Made by a program: the position numbers and the translations under genes. The notes below the pieces were generated by a model. It did no database searches and had not been told where the DNA came from. It worked only from the letters and a program-made list of their open reading frames with translations. 64,000 nt of DNA from assembly GCF_001039575.1 (NCBI RefSeq), contig NZ_JIBT01000009.1, forward strand, positions 1 to 64,000, read 5' to 3'. This document shows, in pieces, positions 34,169 through 43,472 of the stretch (its first letter is position 1; each line of letters begins with the position of its first letter). The DNA is from Halomonas sp. PR-M31 (GTDB lineage Bacteria > Pseudomonadota > Gammaproteobacteria > Pseudomonadales > Halomonadaceae).

Positions 34169-34855
34169 ATGTCGCGCCAGCTGATTATCGTTGTTGTCCT
34201 GCTAGTTGTGCTGGCCAGCCTGGGGCTGCTGTGGCAATGGCTTGCCATGCACGACGTACTGACCGCTGAACGTCTGTATAGCCTTGTCGATTACGCCTCT
34301 GCCTGGCGAGATTCCCCCCTAGCGATACTGGTCGTGACAGGTGTCTATGTTCTTGCCTCGCTGGTGATGTTTCCACTTAGCATTCTGGTCGCCGTCACGG
34401 GACTGCTATTCGGCCCCTGGTGGGGATTTGGCTATTCGCTGGTCGGTAGTTTGGCGACGTCGGTGGCCACCTTTTGGCTGGGGCATCGACTGGGTCGCGA
34501 CGCGCTGTTGCGTTACGGCGGGCAGCGACTGAACAAGGTGGCCCGACTGCTTGCGGGTCGGGGCATACGTACCATGACGCTTATCAATTTACTGCCCCTG
34601 GCCCCTTTTACGTTGACCAACATGCTCGCCGGGGCTTTCCATCTGAAGTTTCGTGATTACATGCTGGGTTCGTTGATTGGTATCATTCCGGGTTTGATCG
34701 GCATTTCCCTGCTGGGCAGCCAACTGGGGTCGCTTTTCACCGCGGGGAACCGCAGCGAGTTGCTGTATGCTCTGGGCGGCATCGTGCTGGCGGTTATCGT
34801 ACTGATAGGCTTGAAGCGTTACAGCACCCGAAAACAACGGTCCCAACGCCTGTAG
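34169..34855 (+). CDS. TVP38/TMEM64 (VTT-domain) membrane protein
   Basis: 228 residues with about six membrane segments. The SNARE-associated/VTT core includes YVLASLVMFPLSILVAVTGL, FGPWWGFGYSLVGSLATSVA, FWLGHRLGRDALLRYGGQRL and NLLPLAPFTLTNMLAGAFHL. DedA/VTT relatives help move lipids or maintain membrane homeostasis; the exact role here is unknown. The C-terminal tail is basic (KRYSTRKQRSQRL). It starts about 75 bp after the hydroxylase stop; a binding site is weak. Confidence 0.88.
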   Translation: MSRQLIIVVVLLVVLASLGLLWQWLAMHDVLTAERLYSLVDYASAWRDSPLAILVVTGVYVLASLVMFPLSILVAVTGLLFGPWWGFGYSLVGSLATSVATFWLGHRLGRDALLRYGGQRLNKVARLLAGRGIRTMTLINLLPLAPFTLTNMLAGAFHLKFRDYMLGSLIGIIPGLIGISLLGSQLGSLFTAGNRSELLYALGGIVLAVIVLIGLKRYSTRKQRSQRL

Positions 34856-34883
34856 CAACTGCATTTCGTCTTAGGTCGCTACC

Positions 34884-36191
34884 CTAAAGCGCCTTGGTTT
34901 CTTCATCGACAGGATTGATCAATCCCAGCATGGGTTGATCCTGAAAAACCGAGCGCAGCACGCGCCCGCGGTGACGCAAAAGTTGCCATTCCGCTCCCAG
35001 ACGCTTGCGCACCCGCTCCCAGGCATCCTGATCGGCGTGGCTAACCGGCCCGCCGGCGGCAATGGCGCGACGATAGACCTTAAGACAGCGCTCCGCACAA
35101 CAGCTTTCATCGAATGCTCTTGCAGTCTCGAGAGCCCCCTTCCGCAACTGATCGCGATGGGTTTTCTCCTGCAAATTGCTCAGTGTCGAGGCAAGTGCCT
35201 GAGCATCATTACCTGCAAGCAAATAGCCGTTTTCGGCATTTTTCAGCACCTCCCGCACCCCCGGCGCGTCCAGGGCAACGACGGGCAGCCCGGCAGCCAT
35301 CGCCTCGACCAGCACCATGCCTTGCGTCTCACTGTGAGAGGCGAAGGAAAATACATCCATGGCATGGTAGGCATCGATCAATTCCTGATCGTGCAGCTTG
35401 CCAGTAAAATGGAAACGATCTGCGACGCCGGCGCCCACCGCCATTTCATGCATCGCCATCCGGGCATCGCCATCGCCGACGATCAAAAAATGCGCCTTGG
35501 GTTCTTCGGCCAGCAAGCGCGCTACGGCATTGGCCAGAAACGGCAGGTTTTTCTCCTGAGCCAATCGACCCACATGCCCCACGACATAGGCGTCATCGCC
35601 GATTCGCAAGTGACGGCGCAACCAGGCACCGTCGCCGCGAGAAAAGCGCCGGGTATCGACGCCACTTGGAGCAACATAGACAACATCGTTGGCGCCGCGC
35701 TGAAGCATGAGATCTCGAACGCTGCTACTGGGCGCAATCACCGCATCGCACAGCTTGGTGTATTCCGTGGGTAGTGCCACTGCGAAGCGCTGCATGCGAG
35801 GCGAGCTGCCTGGTACGTAGTGAGTGTAATGCTCATAAAGCGTGTGGTGGGTAAAGACCAGCGGCAGGCCGTAGGTTTCTGCCGCTCGGGCAGCCGTATC
35901 GCCAAGTAGAAAGGGATGATGCGAGTGTACGATATCCGGCTCGAAGGCTTCGATGGCCTCGTAAAGCTGTCCTGGAATCGGTACGGGTAGCGAAAAATCG
36001 CTGCCATTGAAATGTTGAACCGCCGCAACACGAATTACATCTTCCTCATGACGTGGCTGTCCTTCAAGCTTCGGCGCCACCACCAACACCTGATGTCCTT
36101 CCGCCTGCAGGCGAGTCTTGAGCCGCTGCACGGACTCGCTCACACCGCCCACGATTGGTCGGTAGGTATTGGTAAACATGAGAATATTCAA
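34884..36191 (-). CDS. Family 4 glycosyltransferase
   Basis: About 435 residues. The start is read as TTG 36191, giving the classical N-terminus LNILMFTNTYRPIVGGVSES with GGGAG eight bases upstream; an extension to 36368 has an unlikely Arg/Ser-rich leader. The GT4 architecture is clear: EPDIVHSHHPFLLGDTAARA, PSGVDTRRF, VGHVGRLAQEKNLPF, LIVGDGD, FHFTGKLHDQELIDAYHAMD and the E-x7-E nucleotide block in SHSETQGMVLVEAMAAGLPV. It could make a glycolipid or polysaccharide; no cluster supports a specific product. Confidence 0.88.
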   Translation of the reverse strand: MNILMFTNTYRPIVGGVSESVQRLKTRLQAEGHQVLVVAPKLEGQPRHEEDVIRVAAVQHFNGSDFSLPVPIPGQLYEAIEAFEPDIVHSHHPFLLGDTAARAAETYGLPLVFTHHTLYEHYTHYVPGSSPRMQRFAVALPTEYTKLCDAVIAPSSSVRDLMLQRGANDVVYVAPSGVDTRRFSRGDGAWLRRHLRIGDDAYVVGHVGRLAQEKNLPFLANAVARLLAEEPKAHFLIVGDGDARMAMHEMAVGAGVADRFHFTGKLHDQELIDAYHAMDVFSFASHSETQGMVLVEAMAAGLPVVALDAPGVREVLKNAENGYLLAGNDAQALASTLSNLQEKTHRDQLRKGALETARAFDESCCAERCLKVYRRAIAAGGPVSHADQDAWERVRKRLGAEWQLLRHRGRVLRSVFQDQPMLGLINPVDEETKAL

Positions 36192-36544
36192 GCCATTGTC
36201 TCCCTTGGCCATTGACGCCGTTCGCTTGCTCGCTGCACATGATACGTCGCTATCATTCTGCTGCCAGCGTCTTTTTCCTTTCGTGTCCAACGCTCGGTCA
36301 TTTACATACCTTCTCAACATAATAGATGAATGTTGCTGGCTGCAGCGCCTCAGAACAGCAATCAGCAAAACATTACAAATGCCCGCCTTGTCTTGCCCGC
36401 CTCCTCGAGAAAAGTTTGTCAGCCGGGCTGCTAGACTAAGAAGCCACTCGGTGCAGGAAGTCGTCGCGTCGGCGCTTGATTGGTTTCTAAGTATACCGAC
36501 ACATTCATAGCACGCTATCTTATCAAGTGAATGAGGAGTTTTTC
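36192..36544. other. Intergenic stretch between divergent genes
   Basis: About 350 bp separate the glycosyltransferase from the tartrate dehydrogenase gene. It must hold both promoters. No RNA gene or additional ORF with a binding site was seen. Confidence 0.5.
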
Positions 36545-37636
36545 ATGGTTTATCGCATTGCGGTCATTCCTGGCGATGGCATCGGCACTGAAGTGATGCC
36601 GGAAGGCGTGCGCGTGCTGGAAGCCGCCGCCAAAGGGGTTGGCATCAAGCTGACCTTCGAATACTTCGATTTCGCCAGCTGCGACTACTACCTGGAACAT
36701 GACCAGATGCTGCCGGATGACTGGTTCGACATCCTATCCGAGTTCGATGCGATCTACTTTGGTGCCGTTGGCTGGCCGGAAAAGGTGCCGGATCATATTT
36801 CGCTATGGGGCTCGCTACTGCAGTTCCGACGTGGCTTCGATCAGTACATCAACCTACGCCCATGCCGACTGATGCCGGGCATAAAGAGCCCGCTGGCGGA
36901 TCGTGAACCGGGAGACATCGACTTCTATGTGGTGAGGGAAAATACCGAGGGCGAATACTCAAGCGTCGGCGGCAGGATGTTCGAGGGCACCGAACGCGAA
37001 GTGGTCATTCAGGATACTGTCATGACCCGGGTGGGTATCGATCGAGTGCTTGAATACGCTTTCGAACTCGCCTCCCGGCGGCCGCGTCATTCTCTGACCT
37101 CGGCGACCAAGTCCAACGGCATTTCCATCACCATGCCCTATTGGGATGAACGGGTGAAAGCGATGGCCAAACGCTACCCGGATATCAGCGTCGATCAGTT
37201 TCATATCGACATTCTCGCCGCAAACTTCGTGCTGCACCCGGATTGGTTCGATGTGGTGGTGGCCAGCAATCTGTTCGGTGACATCCTCTCGGATCTCGGC
37301 CCGGCCTGCACCGGCACCATCGGTATCGCTCCTTCGGCCAATATCAATCCGGAAGGCCGTTTTCCCAGCTTGTTCGAGCCGGTACACGGTAGCGCTCCGG
37401 ACATCGCCGGCAAGGGTCTTGCCAATCCTATCGGTCAGATCTGGTGTGGCGCCATGATGCTCGAGCATCTGGGTCACGAGGAAGCCGGCAAGACCATCGT
37501 TCAGGCCATTGAAAGTGTGTTGGGCGACAGCGCCCAGAAAAGCGTACTCACCCCTGACATTCGCGGCGAAGGCACGACGCAGACCTTGGGCAAAGCCATC
37601 GCCGAAGCGGTGACGTCTGCATGCCCAGGTAAATAG
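36545..37636 (+). CDS. Tartrate dehydrogenase / D-malate dehydrogenase (decarboxylating)
   Basis: 363 residues from ATG 36545 (GAGGAG six bases upstream). Isocitrate/isopropylmalate dehydrogenase family: IAVIPGDGIGTEVMPEGVRV, RPCRLMPGIKSPLAD, YVVRENTEGEYSSVGGRMFE and VVVASNLFGDILSDLGPACT, then FEPVHGSAPDIAGKGLANPI (NAD site). The wider substrate pocket blocks (LWGSLLQFRRGFDQYINLRP) match TtuC/DmlA rather than LeuB. It oxidises D-malate or tartrate with NAD. It is not near leuA, which supports a catabolic role over leucine synthesis. Confidence 0.9.
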   Translation: MVYRIAVIPGDGIGTEVMPEGVRVLEAAAKGVGIKLTFEYFDFASCDYYLEHDQMLPDDWFDILSEFDAIYFGAVGWPEKVPDHISLWGSLLQFRRGFDQYINLRPCRLMPGIKSPLADREPGDIDFYVVRENTEGEYSSVGGRMFEGTEREVVIQDTVMTRVGIDRVLEYAFELASRRPRHSLTSATKSNGISITMPYWDERVKAMAKRYPDISVDQFHIDILAANFVLHPDWFDVVVASNLFGDILSDLGPACTGTIGIAPSANINPEGRFPSLFEPVHGSAPDIAGKGLANPIGQIWCGAMMLEHLGHEEAGKTIVQAIESVLGDSAQKSVLTPDIRGEGTTQTLGKAIAEAVTSACPGK

Positions 37637-37688
37637 AGTGCGCGAGAACGAACAAGCGTCATTCAATGACCGCGATTGAATCGTATAA

Positions 37689-37717
37689 TTGGACAATAAA
37701 AATGACTTGTATAGAAT
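37689..37717 (+). promoter_or_regulatory. Sigma-70 promoter of the hemerythrin gene
   Basis: TTGGAC (37689-37694) and TAGAAT (37712-37717) with the optimal 17-bp spacing. Transcription would start near 37724, giving a leader of about 66 nt. Confidence 0.7.
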
Positions 37718-37789
37718 TTGCGTAGGTTTTGGCAAACCTGATTCACCTGATTAGCTCATGCAAGGCTTGAATCATAAAAGGAGATAACC

Positions 37790-38230
37790 GTGACATTGTT
37801 CGAAGCACTTCGTGATGATCATGATACGCAACGTACCCTTCTCGATCTTCTGGTCAAGACAGAAGGTAATAGTGAAGGACGCGACGAGCTGTTTCACAAG
37901 GTAAAAGCGGAACTGCAGAATCATGCGGCAGCAGAAGAGCGCGCGCTTTACATTCCGATGATGGAACACGATTCTACTCAGGAAAAAGCCCGTCACAGTA
38001 TCGCCGAGCACCATGAGATAGATGAACTGATCGAAACCCTCGAGAACACCGACTATAGCTCTTCCAGCTGGGTTACTTCTGCTCAAAAGCTTCAACACCT
38101 GGTGACGCATCACCTTGATGAAGAAGAGCAGGAGATGTTCCAGGCGGCGGACAAAGTACTCAGCAACAGCCAGGAGAAGGAATTAGCCGACGTCTATCGT
38201 AAGGAGATGGACGCTCATCGCAAACATTAG
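37790..38230 (+). CDS. Hemerythrin HHE-domain protein
   Basis: 146 residues, start GTG 37790 after AAAGGAG. Four-helix bundle with diiron ligands visible: LRDDHDTQR (His), ELQNHAAAEERALYIPMME (His, Glu), SIAEHHEIDELIETLE and LVTHHLDEEEQEMFQAADKV (His, Glu). HHE proteins bind oxygen or nitric oxide or buffer iron. Single gene with its own promoter and a strong terminator, so it is likely an independently regulated stress gene. Confidence 0.92.
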   Translation: MTLFEALRDDHDTQRTLLDLLVKTEGNSEGRDELFHKVKAELQNHAAAEERALYIPMMEHDSTQEKARHSIAEHHEIDELIETLENTDYSSSSWVTSAQKLQHLVTHHLDEEEQEMFQAADKVLSNSQEKELADVYRKEMDAHRKH

Positions 38231-38257
38231 ACGCGATCAAGGCTGTAACAGTGCTCT

Positions 38258-38300
38258 ATCGACCTTGGCTTTCCCAATACCGGGCCAAGGTCGATTTTTT
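38258..38300 (+). terminator. Rho-independent terminator of the hemerythrin gene
   Basis: Perfect 12-bp stem ATCGACCTTGGC/GCCAAGGTCGAT (38258-38269, 38284-38295) with a 14-base loop and a following T-run. Confidence 0.9.
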
Positions 38301-38323
38301 ACGCTCGACAAAAAGGAACTCTC

Positions 38324-38881
38324 ATGCCTCCCTCGATTTCCCATAGCGCACTTGCAGCGACTCTTTGCGTCGCTACATTGAGCGCCGGCTGTACCGGCAT
38401 TCCAGAAGGTACCCAGGCGGTACGGAATCTCGATCTCGACTCCTATCTCGGGCGCTGGTACGAGATCGCGCGTCTTGATCATTCCTTCGAGCGCGGTCTT
38501 GACTGCGTAACCGCGCAGTACAGCTTGCGAGACGATGGCGGAGTAAAAGTGATCAATCGCGGCGTGAATCTTGAAGAAGGCGAGCCGGATGTTGCCGAGG
38601 GCAAGGCCTACTTCCTTGAAGACGAAAACGTGGGGCATCTCAAGGTCAGCTTCTTCGGTCCCTTCTATGGCGGTTACAACATTCTCGAACTGGACGAAAA
38701 TTACCAACACGTGCTGGTCGCGGGACCCAATCGAGACTATCTATGGATTCTGGCGCGAACTCCAACTTTGGAGGAAGACGTTTATCAAGGCCTGGTGGAG
38801 CGCGCCGAGGCGCTTGATTTTGCAACGGACGAACTGATCGAAGTAGAGCAAGGTCAGGTCTGTAACCCTTATCGCCAGTGA
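38324..38881 (+). CDS. blc: Outer-membrane lipocalin (Blc-like lipoprotein)
   Basis: 185 residues with a lipoprotein signal: ALAATLCVATLSAGC, lipid Cys-23. Lipocalin motif 1 is LDSYLGRWYEIARLDHSFER (G-x-W near 43-45) and motif 3 is VLVAGPNRDYLWILARTP. Blc-type lipocalins bind lysophospholipids and act in membrane maintenance. ATG follows AAAAGGAACTCTC. The LSAGC lipobox lacks Asp at +2, so transport to the outer membrane is expected. Confidence 0.93.
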   Translation: MPPSISHSALAATLCVATLSAGCTGIPEGTQAVRNLDLDSYLGRWYEIARLDHSFERGLDCVTAQYSLRDDGGVKVINRGVNLEEGEPDVAEGKAYFLEDENVGHLKVSFFGPFYGGYNILELDENYQHVLVAGPNRDYLWILARTPTLEEDVYQGLVERAEALDFATDELIEVEQGQVCNPYRQ

Positions 38882-38997
38882 ATTTCATTTTCCTACCGAT
38901 TTTTTCACCTGCTCGACCTCTCGGGTTGTGACATTGTCTTCCGTCCTGTATTCAACGCTTGTCTGGTATTCAAATTTCATCCCGTCAGAGTATCGCC

Positions 38998-39987
38998 ATG
39001 CTTGTTGATTGGCTCGATCTAACCTTGGAAGAGCGCGCACCGGCAAGCCATGAAGGCCGCTTGCCGAGCGCACGCTATATCATCCATGCCCCTGGGGTTC
39101 TCGAGCTTCTGCCGGATGCAGCTAAGCCCCAGGCTCGAGCCTGTGTATTCTCGGCGGGCATCCATGGTAACGAAACAGCTCCCATCGAACTGCTGGGCGA
39201 CGTGCTTGCGCGGCTGGAAGCCGGCCTGCTCAAGGTCGGGGCGCCGATATTGATCATTCTCGGTAATCTACCCGCCATTCGACTCGGCCAACGTTTTTGC
39301 TCCACCAATCTGAATCGGCTATTTCAACGCGAACTCACGGTTGAGGGTGACGAACCAGGGCGCGCACGCGAATTGATGGCCGCAGTGGACGGCTTCTATG
39401 CGCGCCATTCGCAACCACGCCTGCACTACGATCTGCATACGGCAATTCGCGATAGCCAGTACCCGCGTTTTGCCGTCGAGCCGTTCGATGATGACGTTGC
39501 CACCAACCCTGAACAGTGGCGCTGGATGGCCGGTGCCGGACTCCAGGCCGTACTGCATCAACATCAACACAGCTGGACCTTTTCCCACTACTCGAAACAC
39601 TATCACCAGGCCCAGGCGTTCACTTTAGAGCTGGGTAGAGTGCATGCCTTTGGCAATAACGAACTTGCCGTCTTGCAGCCCATGCGGGCACTGCTCGAGG
39701 CGTTGATTGCCGGAGACGAGCCTCAGGAGAAGAACCCCGGTAACATGGTTTTTTTCCAGGTCGCTCATGAGCTGATGCGTGAATCCGAGGATTTCGCTTT
39801 ATGCTTCCCGGATGACACCCCCAACTTCAGCGAGTTTGATGTCGGTACTCGGCTCGCTCGGGATGCAAGCGCAGGGGATTTCACCGTATCCGATGCTCCC
39901 TTGGCGGTGGTCTTTCCTAACGCCAAGGTGGAAATTGGCGCTCGGGCTGCTTTACTGGCCCGCAAGATATCGTCACCGAACCAATAA
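38998..39987 (+). CDS. astE: Succinylglutamate desuccinylase
   Basis: 329 residues. M14-type zinc carboxypeptidase fold: SAGIHGNETAPIELLGDVLA carries His and Glu zinc ligands, LHYDLHTAIRDS the third histidine, and FTLELGRVHAFGNNEL the catalytic Glu. It removes succinate from N-succinylglutamate, the last step of the AST arginine degradation pathway. Other ast genes are not in the window. It precedes a basic-amino-acid ABC transporter, so uptake and use of arginine may be linked. Start ATG 38998 gives the family-like N-terminus MLVDWLDLTL. Confidence 0.92.
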   Translation: MLVDWLDLTLEERAPASHEGRLPSARYIIHAPGVLELLPDAAKPQARACVFSAGIHGNETAPIELLGDVLARLEAGLLKVGAPILIILGNLPAIRLGQRFCSTNLNRLFQRELTVEGDEPGRARELMAAVDGFYARHSQPRLHYDLHTAIRDSQYPRFAVEPFDDDVATNPEQWRWMAGAGLQAVLHQHQHSWTFSHYSKHYHQAQAFTLELGRVHAFGNNELAVLQPMRALLEALIAGDEPQEKNPGNMVFFQVAHELMRESEDFALCFPDDTPNFSEFDVGTRLARDASAGDFTVSDAPLAVVFPNAKVEIGARAALLARKISSPNQ

Positions 39988-40231
39988 TTCAGGACTGCTT
40001 TCAAATGTCTTGCCTTGAAGGGCGAGCCACAAAAACAAAAAGCCAGAGGCTATTTTCATGTTCCATTCAACCATACTCAGACATTCCTCACTGCTCCGAA
40101 TAGACTGCTCCTACACCCAGCGCACTTTGTGCAGAACGATCTGAACAGCCGTTGATCGTCTGTTAGAATCGCTGCGTTTTAGTATTGGGTGCCTTACAAA
40201 TCCGACATTCCCCTGCCATTTCGGAGCCCCT

Positions 40232-41002
40232 ATGGTCGACACCCCCTTACCGCTTGAAGTGCGTAATCTCAAGAAACGCTTCGGCGACAACGAAGTCCTC
40301 AAGGGCCTGTCGCTTCAGGCTCGACAAGGCGATGTCATCACCCTGATCGGCGCCTCCGGCTCCGGCAAGAGCACTTTCCTGCGCTGCATGAACCTGCTCG
40401 AGCAGCCCAATGAAGGCGAACTGATCGTTCATGGTGAGACGATTCGCTTCAAGGAAACTCGTCACGGTCGCGAACCCGCGGATTGGCAGCAGGTCGTCAA
40501 CATGCGTGCCAAGCTGTCCATGGTATTTCAGAACTTCAACCTCTGGGCTCACATGACGCTGCTGGAAAACGTCATCGAGGCGCCGGTGCATGTGCTCAAG
40601 AAATCGCGCAAGGAAGCCGTCGAACACGGCCGCGCCCTGCTCGATCGCGTTGGACTCCTGGAGCGTGCCGACTACTATCCAGCCCAGATGTCCGGCGGCC
40701 AGCAGCAGCGCGGCGCCATCGCCCGCGCCTTGGCCATGGACCCGGAGGTGATGCTGTTCGACGAGCCCACCTCGGCCCTGGATCCGGAACTGGTGGGCGA
40801 CGTGCTCAAGGTCATGCGGGATTTGGCCAAGGAGGGACGCACCATGATCGTAGTCACCCATGAAATGGCCTTTGCCAAGGATGTCTCCAGTCAGGTGATC
40901 TATCTGCATCAGGGCATGGTAGAGGAAGCCGGGCCGCCAGCGGAGGTGCTGGGTAACCCTCGCTCCGAACGCCTGAAGCAGTTTTTGGCCCCCAAGCACT
41001 GA
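40232..41002 (+). CDS. Basic-amino-acid ABC transporter ATP-binding protein (HisP/ArtP-like)
   Basis: 256 residues. Walker A GASGSGKST (near 38-46), Q-loop in MVFQNFNLWAHM, signature SGGQQQRGAIARAL, Walker B VMLFDEPTSALDPE and the H-loop VVTHEMAFAKDV are all present. The sequence PLEVRNLKKRFGDNEVLKGL and the insert ETRHGREPADWQQVVNMRAK place it in the histidine/arginine group. It forms the energising dimer of the transporter encoded by the next two genes. GGAG precedes the ATG; the spacing to the first permease gene is 13 bp. Confidence 0.95.
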   Translation: MVDTPLPLEVRNLKKRFGDNEVLKGLSLQARQGDVITLIGASGSGKSTFLRCMNLLEQPNEGELIVHGETIRFKETRHGREPADWQQVVNMRAKLSMVFQNFNLWAHMTLLENVIEAPVHVLKKSRKEAVEHGRALLDRVGLLERADYYPAQMSGGQQQRGAIARALAMDPEVMLFDEPTSALDPELVGDVLKVMRDLAKEGRTMIVVTHEMAFAKDVSSQVIYLHQGMVEEAGPPAEVLGNPRSERLKQFLAPKH

Positions 41003-41015
41003 GCAGGAGAAAGAT

Positions 41016-41732
41016 ATGATCGACCTGCAGGGTTATGGCCCGCGACTGCTCGAGGGCGCCTTGGTCACCATCGAACTGGCGGTGCTCTCGCTGATCGTGG
41101 CCATCGTTTTAGGTCTTTTGACCGCCAGCGCCAAGATGTCGCGCAGTTGGCTGCTGCACAAGATCGGCACCCTCTATACCACCGTCATTCGCGGCGTACC
41201 GGACCTGGTGCTGATGCTGCTCCTGTTCTTCGGTGGCCAGATCGGCATCAACATGATCACCGACTCGCTTTACGATCGCTTCGGTATCGACATCTTCATC
41301 AACGTCAATGAGTTCATTGCCGGCGTCATTACCATTGGGCTGATTTTCGGGGCCTACATGGGTGAAACCTTTCGCGGCGCTTTCATGGCGGTAGATAACG
41401 GCCAGATCGAGGCCGGACGCGCCTATGGCATGTCGGAAAGACTGATGTTTCGCCGTATCCGCTTTCCCCAGATGATGCGCCACGCTCTGCCCGGTCTTTC
41501 CAACAACTGGATGGTGCTGCTCAAAACCACCGCCCTGGTCTCGATCATCGGACTGACGGACATGGTGCGGGTGGCTGCCGAGGCCTCCAAGGCGACCCAC
41601 GAGCCTTTCACCTTCTTGATTCCGGTAGCGGTCATCTATCTGCTGATTGCCAGCGTCTCGGAATGGATCTTTGCACGCCTGCAAAAGCGCTATAACGTTG
41701 GATTCGGGGAGGCTGACGAATGGAACAACTAA
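41016..41732 (+). CDS. Basic-amino-acid ABC transporter permease (HisQ-like)
   Basis: 238 residues with five membrane helices. It has the HisQ/M pattern: VTIELAVLSLIVAIVLGLLT, YTTVIRGVPDLVLMLLLFFG, and the EAA loop AGRAYGMSERLMFRRIRFPQ, which contacts the ATPase. ATG 41016 follows AGGAG. It overlaps the next permease gene by 13 bp. Confidence 0.95.
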   Translation: MIDLQGYGPRLLEGALVTIELAVLSLIVAIVLGLLTASAKMSRSWLLHKIGTLYTTVIRGVPDLVLMLLLFFGGQIGINMITDSLYDRFGIDIFINVNEFIAGVITIGLIFGAYMGETFRGAFMAVDNGQIEAGRAYGMSERLMFRRIRFPQMMRHALPGLSNNWMVLLKTTALVSIIGLTDMVRVAAEASKATHEPFTFLIPVAVIYLLIASVSEWIFARLQKRYNVGFGEADEWNN

Positions 41733-42442
41733 GCGCCTGGTTCACTCAGCTGCTGGCGGATAACAGCATCTTTACCGCACGCACCCTGGGCTATTACGGC
41801 GAAGGCTTGGTCACCACGGTACAGCTGGTGTTCCTGTCCTTGATCATCGGGCTGGTCATGGCGGTACCGCTATCCATTGCCCGCGGCTCGAAGCGCAAAT
41901 GGATCAAGCTGCCGATCTTCTTCTATACCTATGTGTTTCGCGGCACGCCACTGCTGATCCAGCTCTACATCATCTACTACGGCGTGGTTTTCATCGATGG
42001 CATCCAAGAGTCCTGGCTATGGCTCATCCTCGAAGAGCCCTTCTATCCAGCGTTGATCGCTTTCACATTGAATACAGCGGCCTATACCACCGAGATTTTC
42101 CATGGCGCGATCAAGGCGACCTCAAAGGGGGAAATCGAGGCAGCCCGAGCCTATGGCATGTCGAAAAGCCTGATGATGCGCCGCATCATCCTGCCCAGCG
42201 CCTTTCGTCGTGCTCTGCCGGCCTACGGCAACGAGGTGATCTTCATGCTGCATGCCAGTGCCATCGCAAGCGTGGTGACAATCATGGATCTCACCGGTGC
42301 AGCGCGCCTGGTCTATGCGCGTTTCTATGCCCCCTTCGATGCCTTCCTGTTCGTCGCGGCCCTCTACCTGTGCCTGACCTTCGCCATTCTTTACCTGTTC
42401 CGTTATCTGGAGAAACGCATGCTGGTTCATCTCCGACCCTGA
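41720..42442 (+). CDS. Basic-amino-acid ABC transporter permease (HisM-like)
   Basis: 240 residues. HisM features include VFRGTPLLIQLYIIYYG and the EAA loop AARAYGMSKSLMMRRIILPS, then FRRALPAYGNEVIFMLHASA. It pairs with the HisQ-like protein. GGGGAGG just before the ATG overlaps the previous gene. The transporter is one operon with the ATPase. Confidence 0.95.
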   Translation: MEQLSAWFTQLLADNSIFTARTLGYYGEGLVTTVQLVFLSLIIGLVMAVPLSIARGSKRKWIKLPIFFYTYVFRGTPLLIQLYIIYYGVVFIDGIQESWLWLILEEPFYPALIAFTLNTAAYTTEIFHGAIKATSKGEIEAARAYGMSKSLMMRRIILPSAFRRALPAYGNEVIFMLHASAIASVVTIMDLTGAARLVYARFYAPFDAFLFVAALYLCLTFAILYLFRYLEKRMLVHLRP

Positions 42443-42596
42443 CATTGATCTTGATTGAAACGTCAAACGAACGTTGGAACACTGGCTCAATCAAGGGCTT
42501 GCTCCTCTATCACCCAGGGCCGGGCTAGGCTAATGTAATCTGGTACTCATGTTTCAGCGATATGCCTGTAGAACAAACAAAAGGGATACTGACGTC

Positions 42597-43370
42597 ATGA
42601 AAAAACTGCTGACCGTTACGTTGCTGAGCGCTGCCATGCTGGCCGGTACTGCTCAGGCTAGGGATTACGATACCGTGCGCTTCGGCGTCGACGTGCCCTA
42701 CGAGCCGATGGAATATCGTACCCCGGACGGAGAGCTGACCGGTTTTGATATCGATCTGGGCAACGCCCTATGCGATGAAATCGGCATCGAGTGTGAGTGG
42801 ATCGTGCAGGGCTGGGACGGCATCATTCCCGGCCTAATGTCGCGCAAGTACGATGCCATCATGTCTTCCATGACCATCAACGACGATCGTCGCAAGCAGG
42901 TGCTGTTCTCCAACCCCTACTTCACACCTCCTTCCGCCTGGTTCGTCCCCGGTGACAGTGACATCAGCGATCCGAGCGAAGAGGCTCTGACGGACAAGAA
43001 CATAGGCGTGCAGCGCGGCACTCTGCAGGACAACTATGCCAGCGACATGTATGGCGACGTTGCGGATATCAATCGTTATGCCACCGCCGACGACATGGTG
43101 CTGGACATGGAAGCCGGTCGTCTCGACATCGTCTTTCTCGATTTCCCGGTCGGCAAGTCCACGCTGCTGGACAGCGAAGACAATGACTACAAGGTCGTAG
43201 GAGAGATGATTACCGAACCCAAGGAGTATTTTGGTGACGGCTTTGGCATCGCCTTTCGCAAGCGCGACGAGGATCTGGCCAAAAAGTTCAACGATGCCTT
43301 GTCTACCTTGAAGGACAACGGTACTTACGAAGAAATCCGCCAAAGGTATTTCGAAGACAACGCGAAGTAA
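42597..43370 (+). CDS. Periplasmic basic-amino-acid-binding protein (HisJ/ArgT-like)
   Basis: 257 residues with a signal peptide (LLTVTLLSAAMLAGTAQARD). Binding-protein family 3 motifs: VPYEPMEYRTPDGELTGFDI, WDGIIPGLMSRKYDAIMSSM, DRRKQVLFSNPYF and GIAFRKRDEDLAKKFNDALS. It delivers lysine, arginine, ornithine or histidine to the permease pair. ATG 42597 follows GGGA at longer spacing; an earlier ATG at 42549 gives an unlikely leader. A strong terminator follows. Confidence 0.93.
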   Translation: MKKLLTVTLLSAAMLAGTAQARDYDTVRFGVDVPYEPMEYRTPDGELTGFDIDLGNALCDEIGIECEWIVQGWDGIIPGLMSRKYDAIMSSMTINDDRRKQVLFSNPYFTPPSAWFVPGDSDISDPSEEALTDKNIGVQRGTLQDNYASDMYGDVADINRYATADDMVLDMEAGRLDIVFLDFPVGKSTLLDSEDNDYKVVGEMITEPKEYFGDGFGIAFRKRDEDLAKKFNDALSTLKDNGTYEEIRQRYFEDNAK

Positions 43371-43396
43371 TGCTTCAGTGAAACTTCGATAACAAA

Positions 43397-43429
43397 AAAA
43401 CACCGTGAACCCCTGGTTCGCGGTGTTTT
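43397..43429 (+). terminator. Rho-independent terminator after the binding-protein gene
   Basis: Stem AAAACACCGTGAACC/GGTTCGCGGTGTTTT (one G-T pair) with a short loop and T-rich tail. It lies between the two binding-protein genes, so the second gene needs its own promoter or read-through. Confidence 0.85.
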
Positions 43430-43472
43430 ATTTTCACGACCACAGTTAAGCGATCATTCGACAGGAATTCTC

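Noticed and set aside
36545-37636. LeuB (3-isopropylmalate dehydrogenase) as the identity
   Set aside because: Substrate-pocket blocks fit tartrate/D-malate dehydrogenase and the gene is far from leuA with no leuCD.
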